Part shown: piece after piece, positions 21,914 to 33,511 of the stretch
How the letters are laid out: every line of letters starts with the position of its first letter
Numbering within the stretch: position 1 is the stretch's first letter
Assembly: GCA_900155495.1 (NCBI GenBank)
Contig: FTLJ01000089.1
Location: 36,137 to 100,136, forward strand
Direction of reading: 5' to 3'
DNA length: 64,000 nt
Origin: Porogramme epimiltina
Lineage: Eukaryota; Basidiomycota; Agaricomycetes; Polyporales; Polyporaceae
Notes under the pieces: generated by a model
What the model was told of the DNA's origin: nothing
What the model saw: the letters and a program-made list of their open reading frames with translations, nothing else
Database searches by the model: none
Program-made: the position numbers and the translations under genes

Positions 21914-24281
21914 CTACAAGCCCCTCGGCGGCGAGTCCGACGCGAACATCGCGGCGACAGACGCCGCCAACTCGGCCGCTTCCCATGCGCCCCCGCGCAC
22001 TACCTTGTCCATGAAGTCCACCCCAACAGGGGCTACACTGATGCCTGCCGCCCCTCCAGCTCCGCCGCACTCCTCACCTAAGAGTTCCAAAAGCCCGGCC
22101 GCGCCGCTCAGGTGTAAAACGTGTCCGATCGCGGCATGCAAGCGGAGTAGGTCCTTGCGTGGTAGTGCGATACCAGTCTCGCTGTGGTCGACGAAGCTGA
22201 CGTGCGTATGGCCTTCGGGTTGCCCTATGAGCGCGTTATTGGGAAAGCTGGGCATAAGACAGATCTTGTATCTGTTGTCGATCTATCCACATGAGGTGGG
22301 TATGAGCACTGGATTTGATCAAGGGAGAGATAACGTACCTCCGTGGGTTGCAAGCACCACTCAAAGATGTCAAAACCTTCACGTGAATAGGAATTCACGT
22401 ATATGCCGTTCTCGGGCATGTCTATGGCATGTACGATCTCGTCTAGAGACCCTTCTAGTTGGCAATAGTGTCTCAGGATGTCATACGTGGCGCGTCTGGA
22501 CGCCGTCTGTACCATGTCAACAAAGCAAACCTGCACCCGGATGAAACTGACGCACCTTAGCTTCATTGACATCATCTTCCCAAACAACAGCTACACGTTT
22601 GAAGATGTGCGCTGTGTTCATATGGGCTTTTTTGCGCACTTCGCCACCAGCGTTGAGTTTGTCTACGTATCCCTTTGGAGCGCTTCGGTCTAATGCTCCG
22701 GTGAAGCAGCAAGTGTACCCATCGCGTCGGGCGACCTGAGAGTCGGAGATGTGAGCACTAAGCGACGTGTAAGGCGAAGAAAACCTCACCGACGATCTGA
22801 AATCGCAACGTCGCGGCGTCAGGTCACTAGATGAGTGTTCTGAGGTTGTATCCTGTACTGTGGGGGTCTTTGCGTCTAATATGTCTTCGTATTCTTGGAG
22901 TTTACGCAATATAGATGTTTTTACAACTTGACGAGAAAGGCGAGCGTCAGCGACTGTGTGTGGCTCGTATTGTGGGTAATAAATAGATATCCACTGGAAA
23001 CAGGAGGTTGGAGCAGAATCAACAAGCTGGCATGTCGGTGTTGCGGTCCTCCCTTACATATATCACAATACAAGTATATGGTGGAAGTTCCAAGAAGTGA
23101 GGAAACTCACAAGCAGGGAAGTCGACCAAATCACAAGTCAGAAAACTCGCAAGTGGAAAAAACTCGCAAGTTGGAAAAGTTGCAAGTGGAAAAGTCGCAA
23201 GCTGACTAGTCGCACGTTCCGAAAGAAGAATAATGTGAGGGCGCCGTTCTGGGGGCGTCCAGGCTCACGCCTAAGGGCTCCACTAGTCTCAATCAAAGTT
23301 CTCGGGAGGACAGCTTACTCGCGGGCGATAGACTAGTACTCAAACTAAGAGCTCCCCTCGTTCTCTAGTACCACCACTATCCATTCATTTTAGAGACACT
23401 CTAGGATAGTCGCTTTTGACACCAGTGATAATCCGCAAGTTTCCTGACTTCCGCATTCCCCCGACTTGTACAAGTTTCTCCACTTGCAAGTTTTCGCACC
23501 TGCGAGTTTTTGTGCTTGCAAGATTGGATACCTCCAAGTTTTCTTACTTGTGATCATGAGTATCCCACTTGCGAGTTTTGTGCCTGCGGGCTTTCGTGCA
23601 TGCGAGTTTTTTACCTGTGAGTTTTTGTACCTACGAGATTTCTTCCCGAGGCCCAGGAGCCGACCCAAACATGGGAGTTTCGACGCCTTCTGAGGCAGCT
23701 TGCGACTTTTTATTTTTTACCCTAAATACGTGCCATAACTGTGGACTGGAGGAGGACGCTCGGAACTCACAAGGCCAAAGCATATAAGCCACCCAGGTCG
23801 TTGCCAGCTGCTCAAGGGCGTTGGCGAGTGCGTTCCGTCTAGCGTTCTTGTCTTCGAATAACGCATCAGCTTTGAGTGCGGAGGCATAAGTAACTGCAGA
23901 GACGTATCGCTGCGCGGCAGAAGGGAGCCCACAGGACTCGGCGGAGGTGTACATGGCCTCGAACATCTTACGAGTTGTGTAGTTGTCCTTGAGCTCAAAT
24001 CTCCTAGCGATGACCGCCAGATCTTCGAGACGCGAGACCCAGGTGGGTTTATTCCGGAGCCTATAGTCATTGCTGTCAAGAATCTTCAGCGCCTTGTTGG
24101 CTTCGGCACGGAGATAGGGGTCCGAGAAGCGCTCCGTGTCTTTGATGATCTCCAAGAATTCATCCTCGTCGTACGGGAGTTGGGTGGCGGTGTCAAAGCC
24201 AGATATTTCTTCAGAGGAAATGCTAGAGTCCACCGCAATGCCTACCCCCGTGTCGACGCTGGAGGGGTGACTGCAAGACAT
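21914..24281 (-). CDS. HNH-domain protein, gene 1
   Basis: A 454-residue protein from five exons: 23771-24281, 22790-22926, 22556-22735, 22339-22506, 21914-22282. Exon 1 gives a helical N-terminal domain (QLPYDEDEFLEIIKDTERFS, ending ALEQLATTWVAYMLWP). Exon 3 gives an HNH_2-like nuclease motif, ARRDGYTCCFTGALDRSAP with AHIFKRVAVVWEDD. Exon 4 codes IVHAIDMPENGIYVNS and IFEWCLQPTE; exon 5 codes ICLMPSFPNNALIGQPEGHT and HAAIGHVLHLSGAAGL. HNH_2 proteins of this build are numerous in mushroom genomes; substrate and role are unknown, and nuclease activity is only inferred from the motif. Intron 1 is 844 nt and repeat-filled, against about 55 nt in gene 2. The promoter has the GATAAGATAA/GGAGTTTGAA motif. 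Confidence 0.75.
23085..23650. repeat. Fold-back repeat array inside HNH intron 1
   Basis: 23100-23215 holds irregular tandem copies of CTCGCAAGTGGAAAA-like units on the plus strand. 23455-23645 holds many copies of the reverse-complement type (CACTTGCGAGTTTT). The two arms are separated by about 240 bp. Together they could fold into a long imperfect hairpin. The whole array lies inside the first intron of the HNH gene on the minus strand. Confidence 0.7.
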
Positions 24282-24327
24282 GGTGGGCGAAGGAAACAAT
24301 TCAGACGCCCGAAGATGGGCTTGACGG

Positions 24328-24365
24328 CATTCAAACTCCGACGCCACGAGCCCATTATCTTATCT
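24328..24365 (-). promoter_or_regulatory. Bipartite GATA/GGAGTTTGAA motif upstream of HNH1
   Basis: On the minus strand AGATAAGATAA is followed by CGGAGTTTGAATGCC, ending about 47 bp upstream of the ATG at 24281. The same pair recurs at 1973, 9408, 17911, 31286, 38351 and 53033, and a half-site lies upstream of the second HNH gene. It is inferred to be a promoter module with GATA-factor-like sites. Confidence 0.55.
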
Positions 24366-24499
24366 GCGATTAAACGCCCAAGATATCTCGCAACGTTGAG
24401 GGGTCCTCACTCTTGTATACTTCATTTCTACCACTGTTTTAGTATGTTGCACGGGAATAAGCGCAGTACTTATAGCCTGTAATGGTGAACTCAGAACCA

Positions 24500-25590
24500 T
24501 TGCGGCCTCTCCTGGACAGCTCGTCCTCAGCCTGCCCTACTGCTGCGCCCAGCAGCCTGCCAGCAAAGTGCTACTTGTTAACTTGACAGCAAACCTCTAC
24601 CCACGCCTCGCCGGGCACTGAACTGTTCATAGTCTACCCAAGCAGGATACAGATCCAAATCAACTTTGTAGCGACAATTCCCACTTCTCCACGCTCGTCT
24701 CCTCTGAAGCTCCAAGACGCCTGCAGTAACTTGACGTTGGATGCCACCAAAGTAAGTATGCACTATGCTCTTCCGCTCAGGCCGCCGGCACTATCGTGTG
24801 ATCAACGAAGGCTGTCCATGTATCCATTGTGAAGGTTTAAAACTAGTCATATCACAGCTCCAAGTGCATTGCCCCGGCTCCTTTTTACGTACAGCCCATG
24901 CGCTGAAGATGCTTCCTTGAACATCGGAAGGCCTGGAGAGCGGCTCCGGAGTCCAGACCAGTAGTCGTTGCCGAAATTTCGAGGAAAGTGACCAAGAGTT
25001 TTCGCTTCTAAGTCCATTTCTTTCTTCAACCTCTGGAGGTCTCATTACTCATATCACTGTTAGGAAGTTATTGTACTCTGCTGCGAACCGCCAAGGCTTA
25101 TTCTGCGCTTAACTGGGTCACTGCCTCATTTTTGAGGCCTAGCAGGCGCTCCGCGTGTACACCGGTTTCTATTTCATATTGCTTCTTTATGTCAAGAGAG
25201 GCACTCGTCGCTCAGTTGCACTGCGTCAGTCTCACGGCTCCCGCGCTCATCTGCGTAACCTTTGTGAGGTCACATCCAGGGTGCAGTCTTCCATTCCATA
25301 AGGAACCCGTCAAAGCCACCAGACCGCGCGCCTTGAATTCGACCAGTGCATTCAGTACCGGTGTCCGTACACCCCCGACACTGGAACGACTGGTTGGCAG
25401 TGATAACGATTTTCTTCGAGGAGCAGTTCTCGTTGACAGGTGCTCTGCTGTTTTAGGGGTCAATGAACTTTGTCGTGCGGCAGGCGCGCGCTTACCCAAT
25501 TTATGTCTCACAAATCACATCTGTCGAACTTGGTTTGGATGGGGAGCACCGGAGCCAATCGCCTATATACGTGATCCCAGATAATGTAGT
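24500..25590. other. Intergenic between HNH1 and seven-TM copy D
   Basis: No supported gene. A minus-strand open stretch at 24578-24763 (VTAGVLELQRRRAWRSGN) has no visible relatives here. 25250-25510 weakly resembles 5200-5450 and 12560-12800, so the seven-TM flank may have been duplicated with the gene. Confidence 0.4.
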
Positions 25591-25597
25591 ATAAACA
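25591..25597 (+). promoter_or_regulatory. TATA box of copy D
   Basis: TATAAAC lies 88 bp upstream of the ATG at 25685, in line with the TATA spacing of the other copies. Confidence 0.45.
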
Positions 25598-25684
25598 CTG
25601 CATGTGCCAACGCAACAAGGTGTTAAACATCCTTCACTTCTTCTGCGCCCCCGCTAGAATCTAACATCACAGCCCTCTGACTAC

Positions 25685-27151
25685 ATGATTCTAAATACCC
25701 CCAGCGCAAACTGTTCTCAAGACATCAATTTTATTTCGTATGACTTTTTGTCAGAACTCGACTACTACCGTAGCTTAGGGGGAATGAGCGTGGTGAGCTC
25801 CACAGCAGGGTCATGTTTGTTTGGTGAGTTGTGCCTCCCCAGTTACTCTAGCTTCAGCAGCATGCTAATGAGATGTCATGGGTTAGGAATATTATCTATC
25901 CTGACGGCAATCTCAATCACCTTCCTAATGTAAGTCCAAAGTCCAAACTTCTATAAACCAAACCAACACCGTCTTTGTTCTTATTAGTCGCAAAGGAATA
26001 GCTCTACGCTCGGTCCAAATACTTCTCATGGCTACGATCACCCTCTACGTATCAACAAGCGTGAACCTCGTCTACAAGCAATCACTGTATCCCTTATTGG
26101 ACCAGACAACTGCGGAAGCATGGAATACTTTGTTTTCTATCAACGATTCTTCATTTGGAGATGCTTTGGTGCGATTAGGAGATAGGATGTCCTCGCAAGC
26201 CGGTGCCATGACTGCAACCCTCTCAGTAAACGTAGGTAGGTTTATAGCAGGGAGGTCTATCCCTTGGTAACACTCTACTCCCCAGATGCTCGTCAGCGAC
26301 GCAATTGTTTGGTGGCGGGCAACAGTAATATGGAAAAGGAACAAACACATTTTGGGAATAGGTGTTGTTCTCCTCGTTACTACTGGGGGTAAGTTGTTTT
26401 TATTGCGGTCACAATAATTCAACGTGCCTCATGGGTAGTTTCCCGGGATCCCTCACAGCTCTAGGTATCACTACTGCGTACCAAAATCTCCCTCAGGGCT
26501 ATACGAGCTTGCCGTCATATGCCGATAATCTACCCAGTGCCCCGAGAGGCATGGCATATGATCCGATCGGGGTCGCATGTGTTGTTATATCGTTGATCAC
26601 AAATATCGCCGCCACGGGGCTGATAGCATATAAGACCTGGTATATTTCTTCTTCCATCCTTAATGAATATTTCAAGAGCATTTGCTTCAGGGTACATAGG
26701 TGTACCATGAAACACCATCAAGTGGGGGGGAAGGTGATGCAATCGCGTGCTCTGAGTACGCTAATGCTCATTGTCGAGTCGGGTGTCGGATATTGTTTTC
26801 TCTGGGCAAGTATTCTCCCTGCGTCCCCCACACACTCAAAGCTTATCTCTTGATTTACTTACTACCAGATGGTTATTGTTTCATATGCTGGGATATCCCT
26901 CAAAACCGGTTCCCAAACCTACATCGAGACCAAGTACATTGGTTTCATGAATAACTTCGTATCTGGATGCCTTATTCCACTCATTGTGAGCATATTTCCG
27001 TCTATTTACCTTGCATAATCGCCAAGATATCATACACTGATCTTTGACTGGCGTGCACTAGGCTATATATCCCATGGCTATCATTGTCATTGTCGCGGTG
27101 AACCAATCACCAATCGACCACCTCTACTCTAGTGTCCCACATTCTAACTGA
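25685..27151 (+). CDS. Orphan seven-TM membrane protein, copy D
   Basis: Best-resolved family member: exons 25685-25823, 25887-25929, 25988-26231, 26286-26388, 26459-26639, 26691-26805, 26869-26985, 27062-27151 give 343 residues. Approximate segments: TM1 38-60 (SCLFGILSILTAISITFL), TM2 70-91 (SVQILLMATITLYVSTSVNL), TM3 135-158 with SDAIVWWRATVIW, TM4 164-186 (ILGIGVVLLVTTG), TM5 214-238 ending IAYKTW, TM6 257-285 with STLMLIVESGVGYCFLW, TM7 298-335 (IAIYPMAIIVIVAVNQSPID). Basic RKG and HR motifs face the predicted inner side. The intron after exon 6 starts with GC (GGGCAAGT), a GC-AG intron where every sister copy has GT. The next gene remnant downstream is an S-family copy on the other strand. 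Confidence 0.85.
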
Positions 27152-27243
27152 TCGCAGAACACATGTGGAGCAGGTGCATGGGAGGATTCCAAATGCTGAG
27201 TGTGCTCAGAATGTTGTACATACACTTAATAACTTGAGAGTGT

Positions 27244-27597
27244 TTACTTGATAGAACTGCATCTACAGGGCTCAGGAACAGTGGTCGCCTCCTCCGGTAC
27301 AACAACATACATGCGCGAGTATCTCCAACAACTGTGAACGCACCCCGCGAACTTGAACTCTCCATGCGAATTATCTGAGCGACGCACGTACCCCACCGCC
27401 TCTTCACTCTTCTTGCTTACCACACGTGACCTGACGCCTCGCACATACATTTGACACCTTGGGCCATCCCCTTTGTCGTCCTCAGCTTGTTGGCTCTGAA
27501 GCCGAAAGTCGGGATACTTTGAAGCGGAAGAGCAGAAGGAGTCGCAAAGGAGTGAGACACGAGGGCGAAGCGCGTAGTATGCGGGAGGAAAGTGCAC
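27244..27597 (-). pseudogene. S-family secreted protein remnant (beside D)
   Basis: This is the first-exon remnant of the secreted family seen intact at 47063 and 55147. The start is GTG where the sisters have ATG (MHFPPAYYAL compares with MHLPHYALVL). The blocks DFRLQSQQAEDDKGD, PRCQMYVRGVRSRVV and VGYVRRSDNSHGEF align with the sister first exons. No later exons are recognisable. It lies tail-to-tail with seven-TM copy D. Confidence 0.6.
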
Positions 27598-27599
27598 GG

Positions 27600-28281
27600 C
27601 GGGGCGAGAATTAAGGGTCGTGAAATAGTAGCCCTGAGGCTCTCTCTAGACGAGTGACGAGCCCACGCGGTATTGTCCTCAGAGAAAAGGAAACCTCGCG
27701 ATACTTTACTACGTATAGCAATTCCTTCAAGTTCTCAGTACTCAGGAGGCCAATTTAACCATTGCGGAAAGAATTCCGCGGTGCAAGTCTATTGGGAGTA
27801 TCAGTAGCATGTTCAGTATCAGGAAGGTATGGTCATTATTCTCATTTAAGGTGAACACTCTTCTATATTAGGCACGAGTGGCGCTTTGCGCTTCCATCTA
27901 GTCAGCTTTTCCGATGGGAAGTACCGCCGCCGCGACCACAGGAGCTCTCAGCTCAACGGGGAGTACATGAATCTGGCGGCACATTGACGACGTCACACAG
28001 ATCCGCTACCACATACAAGGGGACGTCGGTTCTCCTGGCACCGGTATTGGTTTTTCCCGGTACCCACGATGGCGTGCAATGGAACTCGCTTCGTCGTGGA
28101 TATCCGAGGAATGTCTATTACCCCCACTTATCTGTACTTGATTGCATACACGCGGACGCACGGTAGCATCGTCTCACCTAGAAGACTGCGGCAACTAGGA
28201 AGACGGATATCGTCAGATTTTCGGCAGACAGACAATCAATGGTCAAGCAAGTAGATTCACACTAACATTCATATAGAACGG
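27600..28281. other. Intergenic, no gene seen
   Basis: No supported coding sequence. An open stretch near 27984-28166 (TSVLLAPVLVFPGTHDGVQW) is not conserved elsewhere in the window. Confidence 0.4.
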
Positions 28282-28287
28282 CACGTG
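28282..28287 (+). promoter_or_regulatory. E-box upstream of copy E
   Basis: A CACGTG palindrome lies 85 bp upstream of the ATG at 28372. The same hexamer is upstream of copies B and C. Confidence 0.4.
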
Positions 28288-28371
28288 TAGGCATAGTAAG
28301 GCACGCACGCAGACCCACCCTTCGTCATTGTGCTCCGTACTTCCTCACCGCATACTAGGTTGACATATGCG

Positions 28372-29818
28372 ATGGCACCCTCCATTAGCCCAAACTGCTC
28401 TAGTGGAGATAATTGGTATCCAGCAGCGGTGTATTTCTTTCTCCTTGACTACAACTCCAGTGTTGGCGGGGGATACAATATGGCCTATTTCGCAGCGTCT
28501 TCGTGTCTATTCGGTGCGTCCAGATTTTCGTAAATCCTTCAGGGTTTAAGGTTGAAGCGTATATGAACAGGGATAGTTTCCGCCCTAGCAGTTGCATCGG
28601 TACTCCTCCTCTCGTAAGCCAACTTGACCGGCAACTACTTTGGACTCGCACTGATCATTGTTGAACTCAGTCACAGAGGGGTGGCCCTGCGCTCCGTTCA
28701 GATCCTTCTAGCTGCTACAGTGGCGCTATACGCCTCTACATGCGTGTACTTTGGCTACACACAGTCCTTGTATTCCTTGTTGAATAGGACCGTAGCGGAA
28801 GCGGCATTTACCCCTTGTAGCTCCAACGTCGACGCATTCGCTGACGCTTTGTATCGGCTGGACAACATGGGGGTCACGGAAACGTGCGCTATGGCAGGAA
28901 CTCTTGCAACGAATGTGCGGCATGAGTTAAGCTTAGCTGCCCTCCAAGTACTCGATAGCTGATCCCGTTAACACCGCAGATGCTTCTCAGTGATATGATA
29001 GTCTGGTGGCGCGCGCTAGTGATCTGGCCGAGGAACAAACTGGTCTGGGCGACTGGCATCGTCCTTCTTGTCACAACTGGGGGTACGTTCCATGTGTCTA
29101 TGCCACAGTTGTGAACACTAGGCTTCCCAGAGTTACTAACTGCTTCTCCACAGCCTTAGGTATCGTGACTACATATCAGAACTTCCCTCAAGGCTGGACG
29201 AGCCTACCATCATCTGCCCAGTCGTTACCGCAGTTCCCCAAGGCCATGGCCTACGACCCCGTTGGCATTGCATGTGCGACCGTGTCACTGCTTACGAACG
29301 TCGTCGCCACTTCTCTTATCGGGTACAAAGCATGGTGAGTTCTCCTCTTTATGTAGTGCAGTAACGACGCCATAGCAATGAGCGTTAGGATCCATAGGCG
29401 TGCTATACGAAACCATCGAGTACGGGGAAAGGCGACGCAATCGCGCGCTCTTGATACTCTGATGTTTGTAGTAGAGTCTGGGATTGGATATTGCTTGCTG
29501 TGGGTGCGTCGATATCAAATCGCATTCGCCATAGCCTCACCACACTAACAGTCATTCACCAGATCATCATTACTACATATGTAGGGATTACCTTGAAAGC
29601 ACATCCCCACACCGACTCCGAGTCTAGGTTTACCGAGTTCATGAGTAACTTCGTGCTGGCGTGTGCGGTTCCAATCATCGTAAGTACACCCGGCTAACTC
29701 ACTCTTCCTTACTAATTGTGTGAGCTACCGGGCTATGTATCCTATGTCTATTATCGTTATTGTCGCAATCAACCAGTCGCCGGTCGACCACCTCTCTTCT
29801 ACCATGAATTCTGCGTAA
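28372..29818 (+). CDS. Orphan seven-TM protein, copy E (last acceptor lost)
   Basis: Exons 1-7 follow the family plan: MAPSISPNCSSGDNWYPAAV, IVSALAVASVLLLS, RGVALRSVQILLAATVALYA, MLLSDMIVWWRALVIWPRN, LGIVTTYQNFPQGWTSLPSS to SLIGYKAW, HRRAIRNHRVRGKATQSRAL to VVESGIGYCLLW, IIITTYVGITLKAHPHTD. The last exon should begin at AMYPMSIIVIVAINQSPVDH and end with TAA at 29816-29818, but the AG that precedes GCTATG in all sisters is GG here. The nearest upstream AG (TGTGAG) would add seven bases and shift the frame through TM7. Either a cryptic site is used or the protein loses its last segment. Otherwise the gene is undamaged, so the defect looks recent. Confidence 0.75.
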
Positions 29819-30309
29819 TGAGAGAGTTCCGCCGAACATCCGGTACTATACCCAATGCTTATTCATGGAATGCCTTCTTGCACTAGTTTTACGTTATCTG
29901 CAGCGGTCTATGAGTGCTCCTGTCGTTGTTCCTCACATTGAACGAGGTCCTGTCGCATGCCCTCGCATTCTTGTACTGGACCTGCTCTTTAGCTCTAGCT
30001 TAGGCTCTCCTGTCGGCTTCATTACGCACGTATTCTACCCACAGATGATGGAGGTACACGTCATACGCGTAGCTATACCAATACCTGTAGGATCGGAAGA
30101 TTCCAGATACCGCCTCAAAGAGCTATAACATCGTTGACTAAATTGCGCGATCGGTATTGTAGAGTAATTGATATTATGCCCCGCCGAGCTCGAGAGTGCT
30201 TTACGTTCTCTCTATCGTGAACGTCTACACAAAACAAAGTCAGCTCTGAGCTCATCTGAGCAACTGGCACGCCGGGACAGACTTACTGCCTCCTATGTCC
30301 CCGTACTCC

Positions 30310-31010
30310 TCGTACATCTCTACGACCCCCTACCAGCGGGAACGCATACAAAGCCGTAACGTGCATGATCGTCGCGTATCCCACACGCCCTGAAGGATAC
30401 GAGGCTGTCATCGTAAGGATAGGGGATCCACATCTCCGGCTGTGCGATGAAGGAGGTGATGAATGACGCCGATGAAAAGGGGTTCGCTGCTTGGAGAGCG
30501 CCATGATCTGTTCTCGGCCTTAGGGAAGGACACAAAAGACAGAGGGGAGGAGACTCACCTCGACTGGTGCCGACGTGGTAAACGAAGTCTACAGTTCCGC
30601 GCTTCACGTCCCGTTCCGATTTCTCGCTATCGCGCTCAAGATGTCGGGGTGTGCATCCTACAGACGCGCCTCATCAGTGTCACCACCCATATATGTCCCA
30701 AAAACTCGAGGCACTCACGAGAGTCTGCATCCCACACACGTCCTCCTCGGGCTCCAGTCCACTCAGCTGCGAGCGAGAGCTCCCCATGCGCATTGCCTCG
30801 GCGCCCCACGTATTCCATCACACCCGCACCCTCTCCGCTCACCGCACACGCACTGATGCCGCCCGCGCACATCGGACACCTGGGTTCATCCGCCTCGATG
30901 TCATCTCCTCGTAGGGCCCAAAGCCGCAAGGCGGTACTTGAGGGGAAGGACCGGAGCTAAGCAAGGAAGTGGGATGTAATGGCGCAGACGGAGAAGCAGT
31001 TGGCGCGATG
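30310..31010 (-). pseudogene. S-family secreted protein pseudogene (beside E)
   Basis: Pieces of exons 1-3 are recognisable but out of frame: PRCPMCAGG, MEYVGRRGNAHGE (exon 1, about 30780-30900), DLKRGTVDFVYHVGTS (exon 2, about 30550-30620) and QPEMWIPYPYDDSLVSF (exon 3, about 30370-30450). It is aligned tail-to-tail with copy E. Frames are broken between all blocks. Confidence 0.6.
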
Positions 31011-31921
31011 CATGGTGAGCCTGGGGAGGGAAGGAGGGGCCCGCCGACGCGAGGCGAGAATGAAGACTTGCGTGTGCGGCGTGCTTGGTGGTGTCGGCGG
31101 AGATCGTGCATGTGTCGAGCAAGGAGCACCTTAGGGGCGGCGGCGCTACCTCCTACGGGCAGAGAAAATAGCGAGTGCAGGCTACGATGAATATGGATGG
31201 CGTCCTTGTGGGAGCAAGAGGGAGCAAGAGGGATCCGGAGCGCGGCTTGCCCTCGGATGGGTTGGGCAGCAATCACCTCCACGCCATCAAACTCCGCTCA
31301 TGTAAGCATCTTATCTAATCTCCCTTCAAGCGCTAACGATCTCTCGCACCACGTCCTGATCAAGAGCGCGTCTATATAGCCTACTAGAGTCCTAGCCGGG
31401 TTGACACGAGCGTGATCCATCTCTTCCGACCTCTCATTGCCCAGCCGACTGTTGTGGAAGGAAGGCGACGGTGAGCAATCCTCGGTGCCCGACTTATCCC
31501 GGAACAATTCTAAGAAAAGAAGGCGCTGCTACACATTTATCAAGTATCAAATTGATCAGACGAATGCCGTTATGATACTCAGCGCTGATACTGTGGAGTC
31601 TAACTGGTCGCTCATTCTCTCCCCGGTAACTCATTCAAGACCTCTGTGCATTTTACTTCCCTCTAAGTAGTGTAGCTCGTCCTTACTCCCCTCGTCAAAC
31701 GACCTAATAACCTAGAGCGAATCTTGCGAGGCGGTATGATCTGTAGAGCTAGTCATGAACCAAGGTCGCGCCGCCCATGCGACGGAACGAATTTAGAACT
31801 TCCGTTTCAGGGTTCTTGTACTGGCACCTAGAGCCACTAGTACTATCACATCAGTATCACTGCGCAGATGTGCGTAGAATATCCAAATGACTGTCCGCGT
31901 ATCTGATTCTACCGAAGACAG
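31011..31921. other. Intergenic between S remnant and copy F
   Basis: A bipartite motif copy is on the minus strand at 31286-31320 (TTAGATAAGATG, then GCGGAGTTTGATGG). I see no gene. Confidence 0.4.
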
Positions 31922-31928
31922 TATAAAA
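31922..31928 (+). promoter_or_regulatory. TATA box of copy F
   Basis: TATAAAA lies 98 bp upstream of the ATG at 32020. Confidence 0.5.
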
Positions 31929-32019
31929 GAGAATGTACGAGTGCGACAAAGCATGCATGTACCCAACTTCTCCTTCCAATCCCTGCTCTGATTTTTCTTC
32001 ATAGCTCTCTGCCTGCAAA

Positions 32020-33511
32020 ATGTCGGAGGTTCCGGACTATCCCGGGGCTGGTAACTGTTCACAAATCAACTGGGAGGCAGTAAGTCTCCTGTACGGTTTC
32101 GGCGCGTACTCTGCCACCGTGTATGGGTATAGCGTAGCCAACCTTACAGCGGCAGCATGTTTATTCGGTGAGTGAACCCTCTTATTCACAAGCCGGTTTC
32201 GAACTCGTGCCTAAGATACCGGGTGGTAGGGATATTGTCTGTGTTGGCGGCGATGTCAACATTCTTCTTGACGTAAGTTTCAAAGCCATATTCGCACGAC
32301 ACTCAACCATGTGACATGCTTCAATCAGTCGGAAAGGAATTGCTTTACGTTCGGTTCAAATACTTCTGTCGGCTACCATAGTGTTATTTGCTTCCACATC
32401 TGTGAACTTCGGCTACACAGTCCACGCGCACTCTATGATCAATCAAGCAGCCTTGGAAGCAGGTTTTGCTCTGCAGTCGCCCTCTGATACGTCGTTTTTG
32501 GAGAACTCCAACCGGATATCCAGCATGATAGTTTCACAAAGTGGCGCTATGACCGCAACGCTCGCCTTGAATGTGAGTACTATTTTTGACGGAGGAACTT
32601 CGCATACCTGATAGAAAATATCTTCGCCTTTAGATGATCCTCAGCGACATAATAGTTTGGTGGAGAGCATTATTGATCTGGCCAGGAAACAGACTCGTGT
32701 TGGTAGCAGGTGTCACCCTTCTCTTCACAACAGGAGGTGAGCTATCAATAGTGGAGTGATGAAAGCCAGACAGCCACATTCTTAACGAGCAATTGACCAT
32801 GATCCCTCACAGCTCTCGGCATTGTCACTGCATATCAAAATTTCCCTCAAGGTTACGCGAGTTTGCCGTCCTCTGCGCTGTCTTCACCGGTACCTAAAGT
32901 CATAGCATACGAGGCAGTCGGGCTTGCTTGTATTGCATTGTCGCTGTTTACAAATGCTGTCGCCACAGGTCTCATAGGGTACAAGGCTTGGTATAACATT
33001 AGCCTCTGCCATTACGACGAATCGTTGATGAGTATTTGTTTTAGGGAACATAGCCTTACTATGCAACACGTTCAGGTGCTAGGACGGAAGACGACACAAT
33101 CACGTGCTCTGAGTACGCTGATCTTCATTGTTGAGTCCGGGATTTGTTATTGCGTGTTGTGGGTGAGTCCTCTTCCTTCTATATCTATCACCAGCTCGCC
33201 TCACCATTCGTTATGCGTTAGGCCATCATCGTTTCGTACTCGGCAATCACCGTTGAGCCCCAGGACTGGTTGACCAACGGCGACCAGAATTTCATTAACT
33301 TCATGAACAACTTCGTGTTTGGGTGTCTAGTCACACTTGTTGTGAGCATATTTCGCTATATGTTCCCCAGGATACTCCGGCACCACATCATTCTAACTGA
33401 TTCGACAACGGGATTGTGTACTAGGCCATATATCCCATGGCTATCATCGTCATTGTAGCGGTGAACCAGTCTCCCATCGACCACCTTAAAGCTAGCTTGC
33501 ATCGTAACTGA
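32020..33511 (+). CDS. Orphan seven-TM membrane protein, copy F
   Basis: Eight exons, all with GT-AG borders. Start MSEVPDYPGAGNCSQINWEA; exon 2 ILSVLAAMSTFFLT; exon 3 RKGIALRSVQILLSATIVLF; exon 4 MILSDIIVWWRALLIWPGN; exon 5 LGIVTAYQNFPQGYASLPSS to GLIGYKAW; exon 6 EHSLTMQHVQVLGRKTTQSR to IVESGICYCVLW; exon 7 AIIVSYSAITVEPQDWLTNG; exon 8 AIYPMAIIVIVAVNQSPIDH, stop TGA at 33509-33511. About 340 residues. It is closest to copy D in exons 3, 5 and 8. It is the only right-arm copy without a recognisable S-family partner downstream. Confidence 0.85.

Noticed and set aside
23390..23668. Lys-rich repeat protein on the minus strand
   Set aside because: It is a translation of the fold-back repeat array lying inside the HNH intron.
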